A stretch of 64,000 nt of DNA from Jeotgalibaca porci. Its GTDB lineage: Bacteria; Bacillota; Bacilli; Lactobacillales; Aerococcaceae. The DNA lies in contig NZ_CP049889.1 in the NCBI RefSeq assembly GCF_011299095.1, positions 1,009,501-1,073,500 on the forward strand, written 5' to 3'. Under the pieces are notes generated by a model. That model was not told where the DNA came from, did no database searches, and worked only from the letters and a program-made list of their open reading frames with translations. Numbering within the stretch: the stretch's first letter is position 1; every line of letters begins with the position of its first letter. Made by a program: the position numbers and the translations under genes. Shown here piece after piece: positions 43,158 through 52,779 of this stretch.

Positions 43158-43778
43158 TCACAAACCGAAGTAGCGCATCAGCCATTCTGTCATTGAAGCG
43201 CCACCCACTCCGTAAAGGAAAAGTGTCACTGGTTTTGTTAAGAAATAAATCGTCATGAAGCGCCTGAATGTCATAGTAGTAATGCCAGCCAGCATACATA
43301 AAAAGTCGTCGGGAAAACCGGGCAGGATGAAGGAAACACCCATGAAAATATCAAAACGTTTCCCTTTGGTCAGCTTTTGGTAATATTTTTGGTATGTTTC
43401 TTCTTCAACGAAGGCACGGACAAACGTTTTTCCAAAGCGACGCGCCAAAAAAAAATTTGCAATTGAACCGAGCGTGACGCCGATAAAACTCAGTGTAAAC
43501 CCCCAAAAATTTCCGAAAATAAGGGGTGCGACAATCAGGACTGCGCCACCTGGTATCATTGGATAAATCACTTGGCTCATTTGAATCAGAACAAAGACGA
43601 CAGGTCCGAAGATTCCTTTTTTTAAGATAAGCTGCTGAGTCATTTCTAGAATCGTATCATAACCAAGCTGATACGTATAATAAGCTAAGGCAACGGATAA
43701 CATGATGCCGATTATTGTTAAAATTCGAATGAGTGTCCGATTTGTAGCAATGATTTGTTTCTCAGTCATCTTGTCCAT
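43158..43778 (-). CDS. TVP38/TMEM64 (VTT) membrane protein
   Basis: Start ATG 43778 behind AAGGAGAGG. About 206 residues and five to six membrane helices. The VTT core is visible: MIPGGAVLIVAPLIFGNFWGFTLSFIGVTLGSIANFFLARRFG and LPGFPDDFLCMLAGITTM. The family is related to DedA and to lipid scramblases; bacterial members are linked to lipid carrier recycling and envelope function. Confidence 0.88.
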   Translation of the reverse strand: MDKMTEKQIIATNRTLIRILTIIGIMLSVALAYYTYQLGYDTILEMTQQLILKKGIFGPVVFVLIQMSQVIYPMIPGGAVLIVAPLIFGNFWGFTLSFIGVTLGSIANFFLARRFGKTFVRAFVEEETYQKYYQKLTKGKRFDIFMGVSFILPGFPDDFLCMLAGITTMTFRRFMTIYFLTKPVTLFLYGVGGASMTEWLMRYFGL

Positions 43779-44006
43779 CTCCTCTCCTTCACTTCTCATT
43801 TCATTATAGCGAAAGAAGAGAGAAATAGGGTAAGACTTAAGTCTTATTTCTTTCTCATTTCAAGTGAAATAAGCTGTCGATTCATAAGAACTCATCGCCT
43901 GTTTTTTTGTAACCAAAATGTAATTTTGGCTGCGTCCTTCTGATTAGGAAACGCTCTCATTAAATGGTATAGTGAAGACAACAAAAGGAAACAGGAGGGA
44001 AACTGT

Positions 44007-44207
44007 ATGCAATATAATGGTGATATGAATAATGTTCGTCCGATTGTCGATCCAAATGTTTTGAAGGTTGAAGTTGATCCGGAAGAAGAGACAAAAGAAG
44101 TTCTCACAGGGGAAAAAGAAACTGATGCAGAAGTTATTCCTGAAGATTTCGAGAATTTTAACTTGGATGCCGTTGATGAACTGAAAGAAGGTAAAGACGA
44201 AAAATAA
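44007..44207 (+). CDS. Small acidic hypothetical protein
   Basis: 66 residues, about one third Asp or Glu, no cysteine and no hydrophobic helix; probably disordered. A strong AGGAGGG site and a TATAGT -10 upstream, plus a terminator just after the stop, support a real gene. I do not recognise the family. Confidence 0.7.
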   Translation: MQYNGDMNNVRPIVDPNVLKVEVDPEEETKEVLTGEKETDAEVIPEDFENFNLDAVDELKEGKDEK

Positions 44208-44211
44208 AGAT

Positions 44212-44345
44212 AAGGAGCCGGGTCATTCTCGGCTCCTTTCCTATTAACGAATGATAAGCAATTCATTACTCACTCTAGCCTACAACTGGATAATACTAGT
44301 GGCGTAAACGTCCACAAAAATAGCATTGGGGTGAGCGATTATCAG
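44212..44345 (-). repeat. Terminator plus diverged relative of the structured repeat (copy C)
   Basis: The hairpin AAGGAGCCG/CGGCTCCTT (44212-44238) is followed, as in copy B, by TATTAACGAAT, later by GTGGCGTAAACGT and CAAAAATAG, and ends at GCTTATTCG. The middle hairpins of copies A and B are not preserved. It may be a decayed copy. It reaches the stop codon of the flavin oxidoreductase gene. Confidence 0.5.
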
Positions 44346-44346
44346 C

Positions 44347-45447
44347 TTATTCGAATGGTAACCACCCTTTATTGCTCTTCATGTATTGCCACATCATATC
44401 AGGGATTGCTAAATCCGGACGGGTTTCTTCGGAGAGTGCCGTCAGCAGCTCTGCCCCTTTTTCTATTTTCTCAACACTATCGGGATCGACAATTAACTGG
44501 CGTCCCATTGCAGCCAAAGATACACCCATCGCTAGAACTTTGCTAATATCTTCTTTCGTTTGAATATTCCCGACACCAATGAGTGGTAATGCTTCGCCTG
44601 TGATTGTCGCTAATTCTGAAAGAATCGTCGTTTGATTGGTCTTATCTCGCATAGATGTTTGTTCGTAGCGCCCCAAAGAGACATGGAGGTAATCCAATCC
44701 CTTTCCTTTCAAGGCTTCAACTAACTGTTTGGTATCTGCCAAGGTAATGCCTGGTTCTTCCAGTTCCTCTGGCGAAATACGGTATCCCAGAATAAATGGC
44801 TTGGTCGCATGTTTCGTAATTATTTTCTTTGCCTCATCGACGACTGCTAGCGGAAATGCCATCCGTTTTTCTAGCGAACCGCCCCATTTATCATCACGTC
44901 TATTCGAATGTGGAGAGAAAAATTGTTGAATTAAGTAAGTATTTGCACCGTGGAGTTCAATGCCGTCAAATCCTGCTTCGATTGCCCGTCTCGTTGCATC
45001 ACCAAATGCTTGAACCAACTCCGTTACTTCCTCTTCTTCCAACGCGCGTGGCTCTTCAGCATTATCACGTAGTGGCGCTACCGCGCTGGCACTGACCGGT
45101 TGGATACCTTTTAGCGTTTTACGAGAGCCCATCCGTCCCACATGAAAAATTTGTAAAATAGCTTTTGTATCATTTTCATGAATCGTGTCTGCTAATTTAC
45201 GCAAACTTGGAATCATATCATCTGAGGCGACGCTCAATGACCCAGCAAAGCGCCCGTTCTCCATCACATGGGCGCATGCGGTAATAACAGCTCCCAACCC
45301 TTTTGAACGGCGCTTATAATAAGCTAATTCATCGCTTGTCAGCATCCCGTTCACAAACGAAGAATTAGTTGTCATAGGAGCCATTACAATACGATTCGCA
45401 AGCGTTACACCATTTGGAAATGTAAAAGGTTCAAAAATTTTCGTCAC
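44347..45447 (-). CDS. NADH-dependent flavin oxidoreductase (old yellow enzyme family)
   Basis: 366 residues, TIM barrel of the OYE family. Blocks: NRIVMAPMTTNSSFVNG, FDGIELHGANTYLIQQFFSPHSNRRDDKWGG and the FMN phosphate-site GVGNIQT and AAMGRQLIVDP. It lacks the C-terminal Fe-S and FAD parts of the larger 2,4-dienoyl-CoA reductases. It would reduce activated alkenes or act in general flavin redox chemistry. Single gene. Confidence 0.92.
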   Translation of the reverse strand: MTKIFEPFTFPNGVTLANRIVMAPMTTNSSFVNGMLTSDELAYYKRRSKGLGAVITACAHVMENGRFAGSLSVASDDMIPSLRKLADTIHENDTKAILQIFHVGRMGSRKTLKGIQPVSASAVAPLRDNAEEPRALEEEEVTELVQAFGDATRRAIEAGFDGIELHGANTYLIQQFFSPHSNRRDDKWGGSLEKRMAFPLAVVDEAKKIITKHATKPFILGYRISPEELEEPGITLADTKQLVEALKGKGLDYLHVSLGRYEQTSMRDKTNQTTILSELATITGEALPLIGVGNIQTKEDISKVLAMGVSLAAMGRQLIVDPDSVEKIEKGAELLTALSEETRPDLAIPDMMWQYMKSNKGWLPFE

Positions 45448-45494
45448 ATTTATCGCTTCCTTCCACTCTTTTCATCCATCTTAATCATATGCAA

Positions 45495-45532
45495 ACAAAA
45501 AGTCCATTGTGCTGTTTCGCAACACAATGAAC
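45495..45532 (-). terminator. Terminator of the opp-peptidase operon
   Basis: GTTCATTGTG/CACAATGGAC stem followed by TTTTTG on the minus strand, just after the amidohydrolase stop. Confidence 0.85.
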
Positions 45533-45540
45533 TTCTCGCG

Positions 45541-46758
45541 TTATTCTTTAACTAAATAATCTTCCGCAATCGCCAAGAATGCTTTTCCTGCAACCAACAT
45601 CGCCTTCTCGTCGATATTAAATCGCGGATGGTGATGCGGGAATGTTGCTTCCAGATCCGGGTTCAAACCACCAACGTTGAAAAATGTCCCGGGGCGAACT
45701 TTAGAGAAGTAGCCAAAATCTTCGCCTCCCATTGTTGCCTCGCGTTCTGTAATGCTGTCTTCACCGAACTTTTCCTTCATCAAAGCCACAAAACGCGTGG
45801 TTTCTTCTGGGTGGTTATAAACTGAATCATAACCGCGGATATAAGTTAAGTCGGCAGTACCGTGATACATCGCCGCCACACTTTCAGCTAACACCTTCAT
45901 TTCCCGGGAAATGGTCTCGCGGGCTTCTTCGTGATACGTCCGAACCGTCCCTTTAATCATTGCTGTGTCGGCAATAATGTTGTTCGCTTCCCCACCTGCT
46001 TGCACCGTGGATACTGTCACGACGGCTGGGTGCAGCGGATTGATTGCACGACTGACCAACGTTTGCAAGGCATCCACCATTTTCGTTGCAATGATGACCG
46101 AGTCCACCGTGTCATGTGGATACGCCCCATGCCCGCCTTTTCCTTGAATCGAAATATTGAAAAAATCCGCTGCTGCCATGGCATATCCCGGCGTGTAGCC
46201 GATTTTCTCTGCTTCAAGCGAAGATTGTACGTGTTGACCAAAAACATAATCAACGCCAGCCATCGCGCCAGCCTCTACCATACTTTTGGCTCCACCTGGA
46301 AGAACTTCTTCCGCATTTTGGTGAATAAGAACCAAATTTCCGTGTAAGTCCTCTGCTTTATTTGCCAATACTTTTGCGACACTCAATAATGTTGCGGTGT
46401 GGGAATCATGCCCGCAAGCATGCATGACACCTGCGTTTTGTGATTTATAAGGGACGTCATTTTCCTCTTGAATACGTAATGCATCAAAGTCCGCTCGGAA
46501 AGCGATGGTTGGCCCTGGATGAGCGCCCACTACTTTTGCGACAATCCCATACCCATTTCCAACATTTTCTTGAATATCGGTAATACCGTACGAACGTAAT
46601 TTCGAGACGATATACGCGGCTGTTTCCTTTTCTTCAAATGAAGGTTCCGGATGTTGATGGAGATGGCGGCGCATCGCTACTGTATCTGTATAATTTTCCT
46701 CTAATTCTTTTTCCCAACGTGCATAAGTCTTTTCTACTGTCGTTTTTACATGTTCCAT
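45541..46758 (-). CDS. M20-family amidohydrolase
   Basis: 405 residues of the M20D amidohydrolase group (hippurate hydrolase, N-acyl-amino-acid deacylases). Metal ligands are in ACGHDSHTA, the EE pair in HQNAEEVLPGG and the HHHPRFNIDEK block near the end. The dimerisation domain has GKGGHGAYPHDTVD. It is last in the opp operon and overlaps oppF by 13 bases, so it likely acts on imported N-acyl amino acids or peptides. Confidence 0.92.
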   Translation of the reverse strand: MEHVKTTVEKTYARWEKELEENYTDTVAMRRHLHQHPEPSFEEKETAAYIVSKLRSYGITDIQENVGNGYGIVAKVVGAHPGPTIAFRADFDALRIQEENDVPYKSQNAGVMHACGHDSHTATLLSVAKVLANKAEDLHGNLVLIHQNAEEVLPGGAKSMVEAGAMAGVDYVFGQHVQSSLEAEKIGYTPGYAMAAADFFNISIQGKGGHGAYPHDTVDSVIIATKMVDALQTLVSRAINPLHPAVVTVSTVQAGGEANNIIADTAMIKGTVRTYHEEARETISREMKVLAESVAAMYHGTADLTYIRGYDSVYNHPEETTRFVALMKEKFGEDSITEREATMGGEDFGYFSKVRPGTFFNVGGLNPDLEATFPHHHPRFNIDEKAMLVAGKAFLAIAEDYLVKE

Positions 46759-47741
46759 ACCTTGCCTTCTTTCTTAGTCGCTTCTATTTGTGCAGTCTTT
46801 TTCTCATGTTTTTTTCTTAAAAAAGGGATTTCTTGTTTCTTACAATACACATAATGCTCAGGTGCAATTTCGTAAAGGCCAACATCGGTCTCGTCTTCGT
46901 ATTGATGGAATGCTTCATCGTAACCAATACGCTTGCGTTCTCTTTCTTTCATCGGATCGGGAATAGGAACCGCCGATAAGAGTGACTCTGTATATGGATG
47001 AAGTGGTGATTCGTACAAAGCTTCTGCAGGCGCCACTTCGAGTAGACGCCCACCATTCATCACGCCAATACGATCACTAATATACTTCACCATCGATAAA
47101 TCATGTGCGATAAATAAATACGTAAGATTACGTTCTTTCTTTAGTTTGATAAGTAAATTAACAATTTGGGCTTGAATGGAAACATCCAGTGCAGAAATGG
47201 CTTCGTCTGCAATAATAAAGGAAGGATCCACTGCCAATGCTCGGGCAATCCCAACCCGTTGACACTGACCGCCCGAAAATTCGCGGGGATAACGCGTCGC
47301 ATATTCTGGATTCAATCCGACTAATTTCAACAATTCGTAGACCTTCGCTTGTTTCTCAGTTTCATTTTTTACCAAACCGTGTACAACTAAACCGCCGCCG
47401 ATGATATCCATAATCGTCTGACGCGGATTTAAGGATGCATAAGGGTCTTGAAAAACCATTTGAATAGATTTACGAAACGCTTGTAAATCACGGCGTTTTT
47501 TCAAGGTGCCAATGTCTGTTCCTGCGAAAGTCATGGTGCCAGACGTCGCATCTTGCAGTTTACTAATAAGTTTTCCAGTTGTTGATTTCCCTGAACCAGA
47601 TTCTCCCACAAGTCCAAATGTTTCCCCTTCATAAATAAAGAAGGACAAGTCCGTCACAGCTTTTACTTCATTTGCTTTTCCGGAATTGAAGACTTGATTA
47701 AGATTGTTGACTTCCAACAGCTTTTTCTTCATTTGCGTCAT
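46746..47741 (-). CDS. oppF: Oligopeptide ABC transporter ATP-binding protein
   Basis: 331 residues. Walker [11 protein letters not shown]-loop MVFQDPYASLNPR, signature FSGGQCQRVGIARAL and Walker B FIIADEAISALD (Ala-Ile where Pro-Val/Thr is usual). The C-terminal oligopeptide domain has PLHPYTESLLSAVP and a Cys-containing HYVYCKKQEIPF tail. It overlaps oppD by 44 bases. Powers peptide import with OppD. Confidence 0.95.
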   Translation of the reverse strand: MTQMKKKLLEVNNLNQVFNSGKANEVKAVTDLSFFIYEGETFGLVGESGSGKSTTGKLISKLQDATSGTMTFAGTDIGTLKKRRDLQAFRKSIQMVFQDPYASLNPRQTIMDIIGGGLVVHGLVKNETEKQAKVYELLKLVGLNPEYATRYPREFSGGQCQRVGIARALAVDPSFIIADEAISALDVSIQAQIVNLLIKLKKERNLTYLFIAHDLSMVKYISDRIGVMNGGRLLEVAPAEALYESPLHPYTESLLSAVPIPDPMKERERKRIGYDEAFHQYEDETDVGLYEIAPEHYVYCKKQEIPFLRKKHEKKTAQIEATKKEGKVWNM

Positions 47742-48795
47742 GGTGAACCGTCCTCCCTGCTTTTTTTGGTTGATACAAGTGATGGCGCCGCACGACTTCT
47801 GCGGGTGGTGTTACTTTTGGAGCATCAGGATGAAGCAACCACGTTTGGGCAAAATGCGTATCGGAAACTTTAAAAACAGGTGGCGCCTCTTTAAAATCAA
47901 TCGCCATCGCATAGGCATTCCGCTCTGCGAATGCATCTCCAGCAGGTGGATTTAGCATATTCGGTGGTGTACCTGGGATTGAATAAAGGGCATTGTTGCC
48001 ATTATCCAAAGTGGGCATCGAAGCTAGCAAGCCCCATGTATATGGATGTTGGGGATGATAGAAAATCTCATCTACTGTTCCCCACTCAACAATTTTCCCC
48101 GCGTACATCACCGCCACGCGATCCGCCATATTTGCCACAACACCCAAGTCGTGTGTGATAAAAATAATAGATGTTTCAATTTTATCTTTTAGTTCATTCA
48201 TTAATTCTAAAATTTGTGCTTGAATTGTTACATCCAATGCAGTCGTCGGTTCGTCTGCAATCAATATTTTCGGCTTGCAAGCCAGAGCAATAGCAATCAT
48301 CACACGTTGGCGCATCCCGCCGGAAAATTGATGGGGATAATGATGCATCCGATTCTCAACATCTTTCACCCCAACCAAATCCAACAACACTCTTGCCTGT
48401 TCTAAGGCTGCTTCTTTACTCGCATCTTGGTGTTGCATAATGGATTCAGCAATTTGTTTCCCGACTGTCATCGTCGGATTTAGCGACGTCATAGGGTCTT
48501 GGAAGATCGTTGCAATTTCTTGACCACGAATATCTTGCATCTCTGTGTCGCTCAGTTTCAGTAAATCTTGTCCCAAATAGAGAATTTCACCATCTTTGAT
48601 CAGCGTATTTTTATTGTCCAACAACCCCATGACTGCTTGGGTGGATACCGACTTACCTGATCCCGATTCCCCCACAATTGCGAGCGTTTCGCCTTTATAT
48701 AAGTCAAAACTGACTCCACGGACTGCTTGAACCTCACCGGCATATGTGCGGAACCCTATTTCCAGATTTTTTACTTCTAAAAGCTTCTCATGCAT
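47698..48795 (-). CDS. oppD: Oligopeptide ABC transporter ATP-binding protein
   Basis: 365 residues. Walker [10 protein letters not shown]-loop [12 protein letters not shown], signature [15 protein letters not shown], Walker [13 protein letters not shown] and H-loop FITHDLGV. The C-terminal oligopeptide-transporter domain has [15 protein letters not shown] and [22 protein letters not shown]-terminal His-rich extension ([14 protein letters not shown]) is longer than usual. Pairs with OppF. Confidence 0.95.
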   Translation of the reverse strand: MHEKLLEVKNLEIGFRTYAGEVQAVRGVSFDLYKGETLAIVGESGSGKSVSTQAVMGLLDNKNTLIKDGEILYLGQDLLKLSDTEMQDIRGQEIATIFQDPMTSLNPTMTVGKQIAESIMQHQDASKEAALEQARVLLDLVGVKDVENRMHHYPHQFSGGMRQRVMIAIALACKPKILIADEPTTALDVTIQAQILELMNELKDKIETSIIFITHDLGVVANMADRVAVMYAGKIVEWGTVDEIFYHPQHPYTWGLLASMPTLDNGNNALYSIPGTPPNMLNPPAGDAFAERNAYAMAIDFKEAPPVFKVSDTHFAQTWLLHPDAPKVTPPAEVVRRHHLYQPKKAGRTVHHDANEEKAVGSQQS

Positions 48796-48817
48796 ATCCT
48801 CACCTATTCCTTCTTTA

Positions 48818-50197
48818 CTATCTGCCGAACACTTCCATCAAATGAACCATGTGGGCAATATTTTCATAATAATCATTCAAACGAACATTCTCATTTGGTG
48901 CATGTGCACCCGAATGCGCCCATCCTGCCCCTACTCCTGCAATCGGTAATTTTAAGTATTTTTCAAATAATTCACTTGGTCCCGTTCCCGCCATACTTGG
49001 CGAAACAACGACTGGGTTTTTATCGCCATAAACAGCTTGTGCAGTTTGAACGACCATTTCGATAAAAGGATCCTCAACAGATGTCCGTTGTGCGCCTTCT
49101 GCGGCAATCATTGTTAAGCGCACGTCTTCATACCCGTGTGCATCCAGATGGCGTCGCAGGCTCTCGTGAACGTTTTCTGGGCTTTGGCCAGGAACTAGGC
49201 GACAATCCAATTTCGCTTTAGCCGAACGTGGCAGGACGGTCTTGATTCCCGGTCCTGTATACCCACTTGAGAATCCACAAACCGTCATCGTTGGATAAAA
49301 AGCCAATGCCTCAGTCGGACTTACAGCAGTTCCTTCCGTAATGAATTTTCCAGTCAAACCGTACTGTTCAGCCACTTGTTTCGCATCGAAAGGCTGTGCT
49401 GCCGCTGCGGCTTTATCTTTATCAGAAAGGGGTGGAATACCATCGTAAAAGCCATCCACAACGATTTCATTTTTACTGTTCTTCATCGATTCTAACGCAT
49501 GAATTAAGCGCCATGCAGGGTTATCAATAATTGCTGCCATTGAAGAGTGGATATCAATATTCGCTGTATCTACTTCTAAATCAAAGTACGCGATTCCTTT
49601 CATTCCTGCACTTACAACGTAGTTTTCATACTTATCCTTTGAACCTGCTTCCCAAATACATGCATCGGCTTTAAATAGATCTGCATATTTTTCAATGTAT
49701 TTACCGAGATTGGGGCTTCCGATTTCTTCCTCACCTTCCAATAAAAATTTCACATTACAAGACAAGCCGCCTGATTCATTTAATAACGAAAGCGCATTGA
49801 GACGCGCCATAAAGTTGGCTTTATTATCTGAGACACCACGAGCATATAAAACGCCGTCAACGACAGTTGGTTCAAAGGGTTCTGTCCGCCACTCTTCAAG
49901 CGGATCCGATGGTTGTACATCATAATGATTGTAAAAAAGTAGCGTTCGCTCGCTGTTTCCTTGAGGAGAAGCTTTGAAATAGCCATAGATGACAGGGTTT
50001 CCGCCCAAGTCATCCAAGACTTGGACTTCACCGCCTGTTCGTTCAATTAAACCTTTTACATAGGCAACCGTCTCAGGAATTTGACGATTCTCAGTTGAAA
50101 CAGATTCCATACGTAAATAATCTTCAAATTCTGCCATGCGTTTGTGTGCCATTTCTTTTGCTGCTTCAACTGCAGTTGAGTAATTTGTCTGTGTCAT
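48818..50197 (-). CDS. M20-family dipeptidase
   Basis: 459 residues. Metal-site blocks: YNHYDVQPSDPLEEWRT (His, Asp), ARGVSDNKANFMARL, LEGEEEIGSPNLGKY (Glu-Glu) and the C-terminal AHSGAHAPNENVRLNDYYEN. The layout is that of M20A/F dipeptidases of the carnosinase/PepV-like type. Placed between oppA and oppD, it probably cleaves imported peptides in the cytosol. Start ATG behind GGGAGG. Confidence 0.93.
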   Translation of the reverse strand: MTQTNYSTAVEAAKEMAHKRMAEFEDYLRMESVSTENRQIPETVAYVKGLIERTGGEVQVLDDLGGNPVIYGYFKASPQGNSERTLLFYNHYDVQPSDPLEEWRTEPFEPTVVDGVLYARGVSDNKANFMARLNALSLLNESGGLSCNVKFLLEGEEEIGSPNLGKYIEKYADLFKADACIWEAGSKDKYENYVVSAGMKGIAYFDLEVDTANIDIHSSMAAIIDNPAWRLIHALESMKNSKNEIVVDGFYDGIPPLSDKDKAAAAAQPFDAKQVAEQYGLTGKFITEGTAVSPTEALAFYPTMTVCGFSSGYTGPGIKTVLPRSAKAKLDCRLVPGQSPENVHESLRRHLDAHGYEDVRLTMIAAEGAQRTSVEDPFIEMVVQTAQAVYGDKNPVVVSPSMAGTGPSELFEKYLKLPIAGVGAGWAHSGAHAPNENVRLNDYYENIAHMVHLMEVFGR

Positions 50198-50215
50198 AAG
50201 ATAGCCTCCCGAATT

Positions 50216-51829
50216 TTAGTTCAATGTCCATTCATGTACGTCGTAAAGTGAGCCGCCCCAATATTCTTTAATTCCGCCATTTAATGCATCTTGCTTGATA
50301 ATAACGTCATGTTGCGAATACAGTGGAACAATAGGCGATTTTTCTTGCATCATGACTTGGAATTCGTCATAGATTTCTTTTCGTTTTGCGCTATCTGTTT
50401 CAGACTTACCAGCTTCTAGCAAAGCATTCACTTCAGGATCATTCAAGTGTGCGTAGTTTGATCCACCTGCTGCCCCAAAGTAGCTAGTCAAATCTGGATC
50501 GACTGGCACTACGATGCCACCTAAGTACAAATCGTAATCAGCAGCACGTGCCTTCTCCAATGTTGTTGGGAAGTCATAGGTCACTTGTTCAACTGTGAAT
50601 CCGACTGCTTCCAAGTCTTGTTCAATCAAGTTAGCAGATTGTTCCCGAACTTTATTTCCAGTTGGAACCATGATCTCGATTGGTTGACTCATATCGTAAT
50701 CAGATTTTGAAACATATTCTTTCGCTTTCTCTGGATCATAAGCAAGTGGTTCTAAATCTTGATTATAGTATGGACTAGCTGGTGAGTAAGGTCCGGCAAT
50801 GACGTCTGCGTTTCCTTTAATCAAGTTGTCAACGATCGTGTCACGATTGATTGCATGTGTCATCGCACGACGAATGTTTTCATCAAAGCGTGTGGTATTG
50901 ATGTAGACATATTGTGCCGTCCATGCAGATTGTGTTTTGAGTGTCAGTCCTTCTACTGCAGAGACCATATCGATATCTGAGATAGCAATTTCACCGATAC
51001 CACCTCCCGCGTTGAAGGTCACGCCACCTGTTTGTAATTCGGTAGCAAGGTTTGTACCTGACATGACGCGGATAAAGAGTGATTTAATTTCCGGAGCACC
51101 CCGATAGTAATCTTCATTAGCAGTCATTTCCATGTGTGAATCTTGCATATATTCGACAAACTTGTAAGGACCGCTTGTAACAGTTGGTTTACTGAAGGCA
51201 TCTGATCCGTCTAAGTCAGCAAAGGCAATTTCTCCAACTACATGTTTGGGTTGGACAAAGATATTCGTTCCAATCATTTCTTTTACATAATTCGGATCAG
51301 TTGGTACTTTCGTTTTGAACGTAAAGGTTTTTTCATCAACAACTGTCAAATTTGGGATTTCTGCTCCTTCTTCTAATTTGCCAGAATTATTTACTCCTTC
51401 AAGAGCTGTTAAGTAAAGACCTGTTGTTTGAACTTCGGGATTAGCAAATAGATTTAATGTGAAGACCACATCTTCCGCTGTAACCGGCGTTCCATCTGTC
51501 CAGTTTGCATCTGGATTTAGTTTGACCGTATATGTCTGGTTATCATCTGTTTCAAACGTGTCTGCTAGTTTCGGTTCAAACTCCAATGGATTTGTCATTT
51601 CCAATAAGGTGTCAAAGTAATAACGTTGTACCCAACGAGTGGAAACCCCGCTCGCATTGATAGGGCTTAGATTTCCCATCGGATTCGTAACTCCGACATA
51701 AAGTGTGTCGGATGAAACAGTTGATTGAGACGTTGAAGATGCTGCCTCATCGGTTGAACCTGTATTTCCACATGCTGCTAATACCATCATGCTGGCTGTC
51801 AGCACGAAACCCCAAAATTTCTTATTCAT
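50216..51829 (-). CDS. oppA: Peptide ABC transporter substrate-binding lipoprotein
   Basis: 537 residues, family 5 solute-binding protein. Lipoprotein signal with lipobox LAAC (Cys20) followed by a Ser/Thr linker. The signature segment ADTFETDDNQTYTVKLNPDANWTDGTPVTAEDVVF is near residue 88, and MTHAINRDTIVDNLIKG near 330. It binds peptides outside the cell and delivers them to OppBC. The gene is internal to the operon. Confidence 0.93.
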   Translation of the reverse strand: MNKKFWGFVLTASMMVLAACGNTGSTDEAASSTSQSTVSSDTLYVGVTNPMGNLSPINASGVSTRWVQRYYFDTLLEMTNPLEFEPKLADTFETDDNQTYTVKLNPDANWTDGTPVTAEDVVFTLNLFANPEVQTTGLYLTALEGVNNSGKLEEGAEIPNLTVVDEKTFTFKTKVPTDPNYVKEMIGTNIFVQPKHVVGEIAFADLDGSDAFSKPTVTSGPYKFVEYMQDSHMEMTANEDYYRGAPEIKSLFIRVMSGTNLATELQTGGVTFNAGGGIGEIAISDIDMVSAVEGLTLKTQSAWTAQYVYINTTRFDENIRRAMTHAINRDTIVDNLIKGNADVIAGPYSPASPYYNQDLEPLAYDPEKAKEYVSKSDYDMSQPIEIMVPTGNKVREQSANLIEQDLEAVGFTVEQVTYDFPTTLEKARAADYDLYLGGIVVPVDPDLTSYFGAAGGSNYAHLNDPEVNALLEAGKSETDSAKRKEIYDEFQVMMQEKSPIVPLYSQHDVIIKQDALNGGIKEYWGGSLYDVHEWTLN

Positions 51830-51852
51830 TTTCTATTCCCCCATATATTCCT

Positions 51853-52770
51853 TTAGTTTGTTGTGCCATCAAAGGCATCTCTTAAGCCATCACCAATAAA
51901 GTTTATAGATAGTACTGCAATGACAATCATCATTCCCGCTGGAATCCATAGCCACGGTTGGCTAGAAAGGACCGTCAGTGATTGTGCCTGTGAAAGCATA
52001 TTTCCCCAGCTCGCTGTCGGGGGTTGAATTCCCATCCCCAAGAAACTGAGTGAAGATTCAGTCAGTATTGCACTAGCGATACCGAATGTTGCATTTACAA
52101 AGATGCTCGATAGCACATTTGGTAGAATTTCCTTAAATAGAATATGGGGTGTTGCGAATCCGACAGAAATTGCTGCCTGGATATAATCGCTACTTTTAAT
52201 TGCCATGACATTTCCCCGAACAATCCGGCAGAGTGGCACCCAGTTCAAAAGTCCTAAAACTAATGTAATCGTCCAAACGCCTGGTCCAATGATACTGACT
52301 AGTACCAAGATCACCATGAACGATGGAAAGGACTGAATGATTTCTGTCACACGCATGATGACATCATCTATTCTTCCACCAAAGAATCCCGCAATTAAAC
52401 CGAACGTTGTACCAATAACAGTATAAATGGCAACAGAGGCGACGCCGACAAATAAGGAAACGCGTGAACCATAGATTAAACGGCTAAACACATCCCGGCC
52501 AATTGCGTCTGTTCCTAGCCAATAAGTTGCATCTGGCTTTGCCTCAAAGTCAGCTGTGATTAAATTAGGATCAAATTGTGTCATAACAGGTGCCAATAAA
52601 GCCACCAATACCATAAGTATAAACACTGTCAGGCCAATCACCGCAGGCTTATGCCGCATAAAACGCTGAAAAATGATTTTCTTATTGCTTTCTGTTTTAA
52701 TCACTTCGGTTGTTGTTTCTTTTACTGTTTCTTGATTTACCAGCTGAAAATCGCTTGATAGTGAAGCCAT
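51853..52770 (-). CDS. oppC: Oligopeptide ABC transporter permease
   Basis: 305 residues. N-terminal cytosolic tail, one helix, then YWLGTDAIGRDVFSRLIYGSRVSLFVG and the six-helix permease core with the EAA-type loop in the cytosol near PHILFKEILPNVLSS. The C-terminal SLSFLGMGIQPPTASWGNML is typical of DppC/OppC. Confidence 0.95.
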   Translation of the reverse strand: MASLSSDFQLVNQETVKETTTEVIKTESNKKIIFQRFMRHKPAVIGLTVFILMVLVALLAPVMTQFDPNLITADFEAKPDATYWLGTDAIGRDVFSRLIYGSRVSLFVGVASVAIYTVIGTTFGLIAGFFGGRIDDVIMRVTEIIQSFPSFMVILVLVSIIGPGVWTITLVLGLLNWVPLCRIVRGNVMAIKSSDYIQAAISVGFATPHILFKEILPNVLSSIFVNATFGIASAILTESSLSFLGMGIQPPTASWGNMLSQAQSLTVLSSQPWLWIPAGMMIVIAVLSINFIGDGLRDAFDGTTN

Positions 52771-52779
52771 CGTTTATCC

